Below are positions 59,771 through 64,000 of a DNA stretch of 64,000 nt, one piece after another (within the stretch, counting starts at the first letter, position 1; each line of letters begins with the position of its first letter). The position numbers and the translations under genes were made by a program. This DNA is from Moesziomyces globuligerus (Eukaryota > Basidiomycota > Ustilaginomycetes > Ustilaginales > Ustilaginaceae), in NCBI GenBank assembly GCA_030849465.1, contig JARVLF010000015.1, positions 620,001 to 684,000 of the forward strand, given 5' to 3'. The notes below the pieces were generated by a model. That model saw nothing but the letters and a program-made list of their open reading frames with translations, had not been told where the DNA came from and made no database searches.

Positions 59771-62422
59771 ATGCCCCGCGTAGACTCCCGCTCGCCCGTC
59801 ACGGGCGATCCGGTGCCCGACTACTACATACATGCCTCCGACGCCTTCTTCCGCGACACAAACGGCCGCGCTCTCCTCCTCCGCGGCGTCAACCTCTCTG
59901 GCCAGACCAAATCGCCCATCGGCCAGCCTTCCCAAAAGCTCAAGGGCTTCTGGGAGTCCGCAGAGTCCGGCGGCGAAACCTTCGTCGGACAGCCGCTCAA
60001 CCTCGACGATGGCTCCGCCGACGTCCACCTCGCCCGCCTCCGCTCCTGCGGCTTCAACTGCCTCCGCTACGTCTTCACCTGGGAGGCCATCGAACACCAA
60101 GGTCCCGGCAAGTACGACACCGACTTCCTCGACTACACCGTCCAGGTCCTCCGCAAGGTCAAGCAGTACGGCTTCCGCGTCTTTATGGACCCGCACCAGG
60201 ACCTCTTCTCCCGCTTCACCGGCGGCTCCGGCGCTCCCTACTGGACCCTCATCGCCTGCGGCATGAACCCGCGCAACTTCACCGCCACCCAGGCCGCTTT
60301 CATCCAAGCAGAGTGGCCAACCGCATCAGACCCCGATCCAGCCGCTTTTCCCGACATGCTCTGGGCCACCAACTACACTCGCCTCGCTGCTGCCACCCTC
60401 TCCGTCCTCTTCTTTGCCGGCAAGCACTTTGCCCCTCGCTGCATCATCGACGGCCAAAACATCCAGGACTGGCTCCAATCCCACTTCATAAACGCTTGCA
60501 AGCAGCTCCTCATCCGCATCGTCGATGCCGGCGACCTCGTCGACCAGTGTGTCATCGGCTGGGACAGCATCAACGAGCCCAATCAGACCTACATCAGCCT
60601 CTCCAGCATCTCCGCCATCCCCAAATCCTGGCAGCTCAAAAAGGGCCCTGTCCCTACCCCTATCCAGAGTTTCCGTCTCGGCGCAGGTCAGCCTCAGACC
60701 TTGGAAAACTGGACCTTCGGCGCCATGGGCCCCAAGCGTAGCGGCTCCGTGGCCGTAGATCCCAAGGGCACCCTCGCTTGGCTCACAGAGGACGAGGATC
60801 GCATTCAGGGTGGATCAAGGTGGGGCTGGAAACGTGACGAAGCGTGGCCGCTCGGTCAGTGTCTCTGGGCTGCCCATGGCGTCTGGGACGAGGCCACGGG
60901 AGACGTTCTCAACGATGCCTACTTCCAATTCTACGAGGGCCCCGCCGGCCAACGTACAGCCGAGTTCGCGGACGACTACTGGCTGCCGCACTACCGCAAA
61001 TATGCCGGCCTCATCAGATCCATCCATCGCGAGGCCATCATGTTCATCCAACCCCCTGTATTTGAGCCCCCGCCCAAGTCGATCTCTCAAGACGATCTCA
61101 AAGATCGCGCCTGCCTCTCGGGCCACTTCTACGACGGCCTCACGCTCATCACCAAACACTGGAACTGGTTCAACGCAGACGCCGTCGGCCTCCTCCGCGG
61201 CAAGTATCCCGGCGTCCTCTTCGCCATCCGTATGGGTAACAAGGCCATCCGACAGTGCATCCGCGATCAGCTCGGCTACCTCCGTCAGGATTGTCTCGAC
61301 GGCTTGGGTCGGTATCCTAGCTTGATTGGAGAGATCGGCATCCCCTACGATCTGGACAAGAAGAAGTCTTACTTTGGCGACAGTAAGGGCCGGGGCATCG
61401 GAGACTATTCGGCTCAGACGCTGGCCTTAGACGCTTCGCTCAACGCGTGCGACGGCAAGAATCTGCTCAGCTACACCGTCTGGACCTACTGCCCCAACAA
61501 CAGCCACGAATGGGGCGATGACTGGAACGGAGAGGATCTCAGCCTGTGGAGCCGAGACGATGTAAAGCGAGGCGACTCGGACGATGCCACCGACTCGCCC
61601 CGTCCACGCAAGCCCAGCACCTCTTCGCTTGCGTCCAGCATCCAATCCAAGCCCCTCAGCAGCCTCTCTTCCACGTCCAGGTCCAACACGAGCCTCCCCA
61701 AGCTTGTGCCCGGAGAAGACGAGTACGACGCGCCGAACTTGCTCAACGGTCTACGAGCGGCTGCGGCCTTCTGCCGGCCCTACCCGGTCGCCACGGTGGG
61801 CACGCCGGCGAACATCGAGTTCGACATCAAGTCGTCCGAGTTCGAGTACGTGGTCGACGTGACTGCGGCCGAGCTCGAGCAGGAGGCGGTGCCCACCGAG
61901 ATCTACCTCCCCTTCCTGCACTACGGTGCCGACGAGGTGGCTGCTGCTGCGAGCGGCGATCGCGGCAACAGGCGCAAGAACGGCGCCACATCCTCGGCGC
62001 GCTGGGCGCGTCAGCAGGAGAGGAAGCTGCGCTCGGCCGATTCGCTCTCTTCGTCCCGCTCCAGCCTCCGCACCACAGAAGCCGCCAGCACAGACGATGC
62101 GTCTTCGTCCAGTGCATCCACCGTTTTCGCTGATTCGTCGGACCTCTCCAGATCAGCGTCTACGAGATCCGTCACGCCGCTACCTTCGGCTGCAGAGCAG
62201 CTGCTGGCTATTGATGTTGAGGTCTCGGCGGGTCGATGGGAGGTTCACGGTCAGTACCTACGCTGGTTCATGACCAAGCCGCAAGCCATCGCTCCAGACG
62301 CCGAGAGCCTCACCGACGGCGTCTTCCGTCACTCGATCAAGGTCAAGAGAAAAGGTGGACCCGTTCGACTCGAAATGTCGGGAAGCGCCTGGGACATTTT
62401 GACTTCCTGTGGCATCCTCTGA
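59771..62422 (+). CDS. GH5 steryl-glucosidase/glucocerebrosidase-like
   Basis: Intracellular-type glycoside hydrolase family 5 protein of 883 residues, most like the fungal group that includes ergosteryl-beta-glucosidase and glucocerebrosidase-related enzymes (EGCrP/Egh1). These cut glucose from sterol glucosides or glucosylceramide. The chosen start is MPRVDSRSPVTG, with no signal peptide. Family motifs are LLLRGVNLSGQTKSP, GFNCLRYVFTWEAIEH, FMDPHQDLFSRFTGGSGAPY, the acid/base Glu in GWDSINEPNQTY and the nucleophile Glu in LIGEIGIPYD. VWTYCPNNSHEWGDDWNGED closes the barrel. A C-terminal beta-type domain follows, interrupted by Ser-rich inserts near 600-650 and 735-800. It is intronless and divergent from NDC80. 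Which lipid it prefers cannot be told. Confidence 0.93.
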   Translation: MPRVDSRSPVTGDPVPDYYIHASDAFFRDTNGRALLLRGVNLSGQTKSPIGQPSQKLKGFWESAESGGETFVGQPLNLDDGSADVHLARLRSCGFNCLRYVFTWEAIEHQGPGKYDTDFLDYTVQVLRKVKQYGFRVFMDPHQDLFSRFTGGSGAPYWTLIACGMNPRNFTATQAAFIQAEWPTASDPDPAAFPDMLWATNYTRLAAATLSVLFFAGKHFAPRCIIDGQNIQDWLQSHFINACKQLLIRIVDAGDLVDQCVIGWDSINEPNQTYISLSSISAIPKSWQLKKGPVPTPIQSFRLGAGQPQTLENWTFGAMGPKRSGSVAVDPKGTLAWLTEDEDRIQGGSRWGWKRDEAWPLGQCLWAAHGVWDEATGDVLNDAYFQFYEGPAGQRTAEFADDYWLPHYRKYAGLIRSIHREAIMFIQPPVFEPPPKSISQDDLKDRACLSGHFYDGLTLITKHWNWFNADAVGLLRGKYPGVLFAIRMGNKAIRQCIRDQLGYLRQDCLDGLGRYPSLIGEIGIPYDLDKKKSYFGDSKGRGIGDYSAQTLALDASLNACDGKNLLSYTVWTYCPNNSHEWGDDWNGEDLSLWSRDDVKRGDSDDATDSPRPRKPSTSSLASSIQSKPLSSLSSTSRSNTSLPKLVPGEDEYDAPNLLNGLRAAAAFCRPYPVATVGTPANIEFDIKSSEFEYVVDVTAAELEQEAVPTEIYLPFLHYGADEVAAAASGDRGNRRKNGATSSARWARQQERKLRSADSLSSSRSSLRTTEAASTDDASSSSASTVFADSSDLSRSASTRSVTPLPSAAEQLLAIDVEVSAGRWEVHGQYLRWFMTKPQAIAPDAESLTDGVFRHSIKVKRKGGPVRLEMSGSAWDILTSCGIL

Positions 62423-62988
62423 GAACATTTTCCCTTCCAAGTCCATCGCACACACGCACACACACGCACACACACGCATTTGTATCGTCACCCCGCAAAC
62501 ATGTTCTCGCCCGCCGCCTAGACAGCGCAAGAGCGACAGACCGAGGGTGAGAGTCAGGCGCACACGGGGGCAAAGTGGCAGAGAATTGAGATTCCTTGAC
62601 AGAATGAGATCGAAGAGGAAGCGCAGCGACGAGAAGAAGACAAAAACAAAAGCAGGTGCGACAGTCCCGCAAACCGACTGGACCAGCTGTCGTGCGGACA
62701 TCGAAGGGTGGAGAGACAAACAAAAGGCCAAATCTAGCCGACACATCTAAAGGGGGGCCGACGTGGCAAGGGAAACAGAAGTGGAAAGCGAAAGCGCAAG
62801 CCGAGCCACGTCCAGGAAGGAAAGGACAAAAAGAGCGATGAGGACCAGTCCTACCGTCTTAGACCCCGCCACCACGACGGACCGTGAAACTAAAGTTGGG
62901 AGGGCTTCCTTCCAAAGTACATAACCGAGAAACGATGGAGCTTCCAGACCACGAGCATCGAGGTGATGAGGGGTGGAGCTTAAAAGGA
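62423..62988. other. Convergent spacer, GH5/DPBB gene
   Basis: A 566-base stretch between two 3' ends. A CA-rich (CACACACG) repeat lies at 62449-62478, just after the GH5 stop. No other gene is seen. Confidence 0.6.
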
Positions 62989-64000
62989 TTAGGAGTCGGC
63001 CTGCTCCATGATGATCTTGGAGAGACCATCGTAGAGGTTGGCAAAGTTGTTGAGGTTGCCAGTGGGCGTAGCGGCGGCGGCCGAAGCGGCGGCAGCAGCC
63101 GAGGCTGAAGACGCCGCAGCGGCGGCCGACTTGCTCGCGCGAACGCTGGCGCGCGACTTGGCGGCAGCCCTCGAGACAGAGGCGCTGGCACGGGCTGCTG
63201 CCTTGGTGACGCTAAACACCGAGGCGCGCGAGGCGGCAGCAGAACGAGAGGCGGCGGCCGAGGAAGAGGCGGCGGCCGAGGAAGAGGCGGCGGCCGCAGC
63301 TGACGAAGCTTCGGCGGCAGCCTGTTGCGCCGCCTGCTGCGCCTTCTTCTTGGCCGCAGCAGCAGCGGCGGCGGCGGCGGCGGCTGCACCGTCGTCGTTG
63401 TTGTCGTTGTTGTTGTTGTTCTTGCTGCCGCCTCCGCCGTTGTTGTTGTTGTTATTGTTGTTGTTGTTGTTGTTGCCACCACCGTTGTTGTTTCCCGAGT
63501 CGCCGCCACCCTCGCCGGCGGGCCACCAGGTGATGGGGAAGACACCCTTTCCGACATCGTAGAACTCGGTGAAGAGGCCGACGCTCATGTCGAGAGAGCC
63601 GTAGAAGCAGTTTCCTCCGCCTGTAGGGCAAGCGTCCTCGACAGTGGCAGTGGCAGTCTTCTGACCGTTGGAGATGACGATGGTCTTACCACACCACGAG
63701 GATCGCTGGCCGAGGTCGCCGTACATGGGCTGATTGAGGGCGACGACGTGTTCGTTGGGACTCAGGAACCTGCCGCAAGCGCTGCAAGAGTGAGTACGAA
63801 GAACATGTCAGTATTCTTGCGAGGTGGGATGGAGAGGCCAAGATTACGAGGAGCGCAGATTCTTACCCAGCATTTCCGGTGCCGACGTCGTACCAAGTGG
63901 CCATGCCCGAGTAGGTGGCGCGCTTTGCGATGGCGTGCTCAGCATCGAGGGGCCCCTTGTTGTGGTGTCGTCGGTGCGGGGTGACGGAACCATGTGACGA
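62989..64000 (-). CDS. DPBB (RlpA/expansin-like) protein, 5' partial
   Basis: The 3' part of a gene that continues past the right edge. Exon pieces are 63867-64000 (5' end cut) and 62989-63781; the intron is 63782-63866 (GTAAGA...CAG). The spliced region reads KRATYSGMATWYDVGTGNAG, then ACGRFLSPNEHVVALNQPMY, SSWCGKTIVISNG, ATVEDACPTGGGNCFYGSLD and GVFPITWWPAG. This is the double-psi beta-barrel fold of RlpA/expansin/barwin-like secreted proteins, with the G-A-C-G and V-x-D-x-C motifs. The KR before ATYSG could be a Kex2 processing site. The tail of about 170 residues is an Asn/Gly tract, then an Ala-rich region with Ser, Lys and Arg. The signal peptide would lie outside the window. Wall binding or host interaction is inference. 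Confidence 0.85.
63396..63490. repeat. GTT repeats coding poly-Asn
   Basis: Two runs of GTT triplets (63396-63422 and about 63439-63475, with one ATT) encode Asn tracts in the DPBB protein on the minus strand, separated and flanked by a Gly-coding stretch. Confidence 0.9.

Noticed and set aside
1..64000. tRNA, rRNA, CRISPR or transposon genes
   Set aside because: I scanned spacers by eye for tRNA A/B boxes, terminal inverted repeats and transposase or reverse-transcriptase motifs and found none convincing; a covariance-model search would be needed to be sure.

Overview
The window is nuclear DNA of a basidiomycete fungus, most likely a smut or smut-related yeast of the Ustilaginomycotina. The reasons are GC-rich coding sequence with strong C/G third-position bias, long intron-poor genes, mostly short introns (about 85-115 nt) with GTAAGN or GTGAGT donors, and a purely eukaryotic gene set. 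No virus, transposon, CRISPR array, tRNA or rRNA was recognised. I call 23 protein genes; one runs off the right edge.

Layout. 1-4.2 kb: gene-poor, with a 22-base C run. 4.2-8.8 kb: orphan basic protein (+), flavin monooxygenase (-), mitochondrial formyl-THF deformylase (-). 9.9-14.5 kb: GTR1 (Rag GTPase, +), UPF3 (-), SYF2 (+). 14.5-15.4 kb: a degenerate tandem repeat between convergent 3' ends. 15.4-16.9 kb: secreted GH5 exo-beta-1,3-glucanase (-). 16.9-19.8 kb: long divergent spacer with an A/T island. 19.8-23.1 kb: UPF1 (+). 25.4-30.0 kb: 1554-residue disordered/coiled-coil protein (+). 30.7-35.5 kb: SSK1-type response regulator (-), split by an apparent frameshift. 36-37 kb: mitochondrial bS6m/MRP17 (-), divergent from UTP4 (+, 37.0-40.1 kb). 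40.1-44.5 kb: bZIP factor (-) and MAK5-type DEAD-box helicase (-). 44.8-47.5 kb: EF-hand-like protein (+) and an unrecognised Pro/Gln-tailed protein (+). 47.8-51 kb: mitochondrial carrier (-) and ribosomal P1 (+). 52.7-59.3 kb: F-box protein, CAP/Srv2 and NDC80 (all -). 59.8-62.4 kb: GH5 steryl-glucosidase-like enzyme (+). 63.0-64.0 kb: double-psi beta-barrel secreted-type protein (-, partial).

The genes are mostly housekeeping. RNA and ribosome functions are prominent: two of the three core NMD factors (UPF1 and UPF3) have start codons about 7 kb apart, and SYF2, UTP4, MAK5, P1 and MRP17 act in splicing, ribosome assembly or translation. Signalling (GTR1/TORC1, SSK1/HOG, CAP/Ras-cAMP-actin), the kinetochore (NDC80) and cell-wall or lipid remodelling (two GH5 enzymes, the DPBB protein) make up most of the rest. 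Points that stand out are three tiny first exons (5, 11 and 12 nt), a stop-free 90-nt terminal intron in SYF2, the SSK1 reading-frame break, the tandem repeat at 14.6-15.2 kb, and an 801-nt intron in the P1 gene. I see no clearly new multi-gene system; the best leads for undescribed biology are the unrecognised proteins at 25.4 kb and 46.5 kb and the gene-structure oddities.
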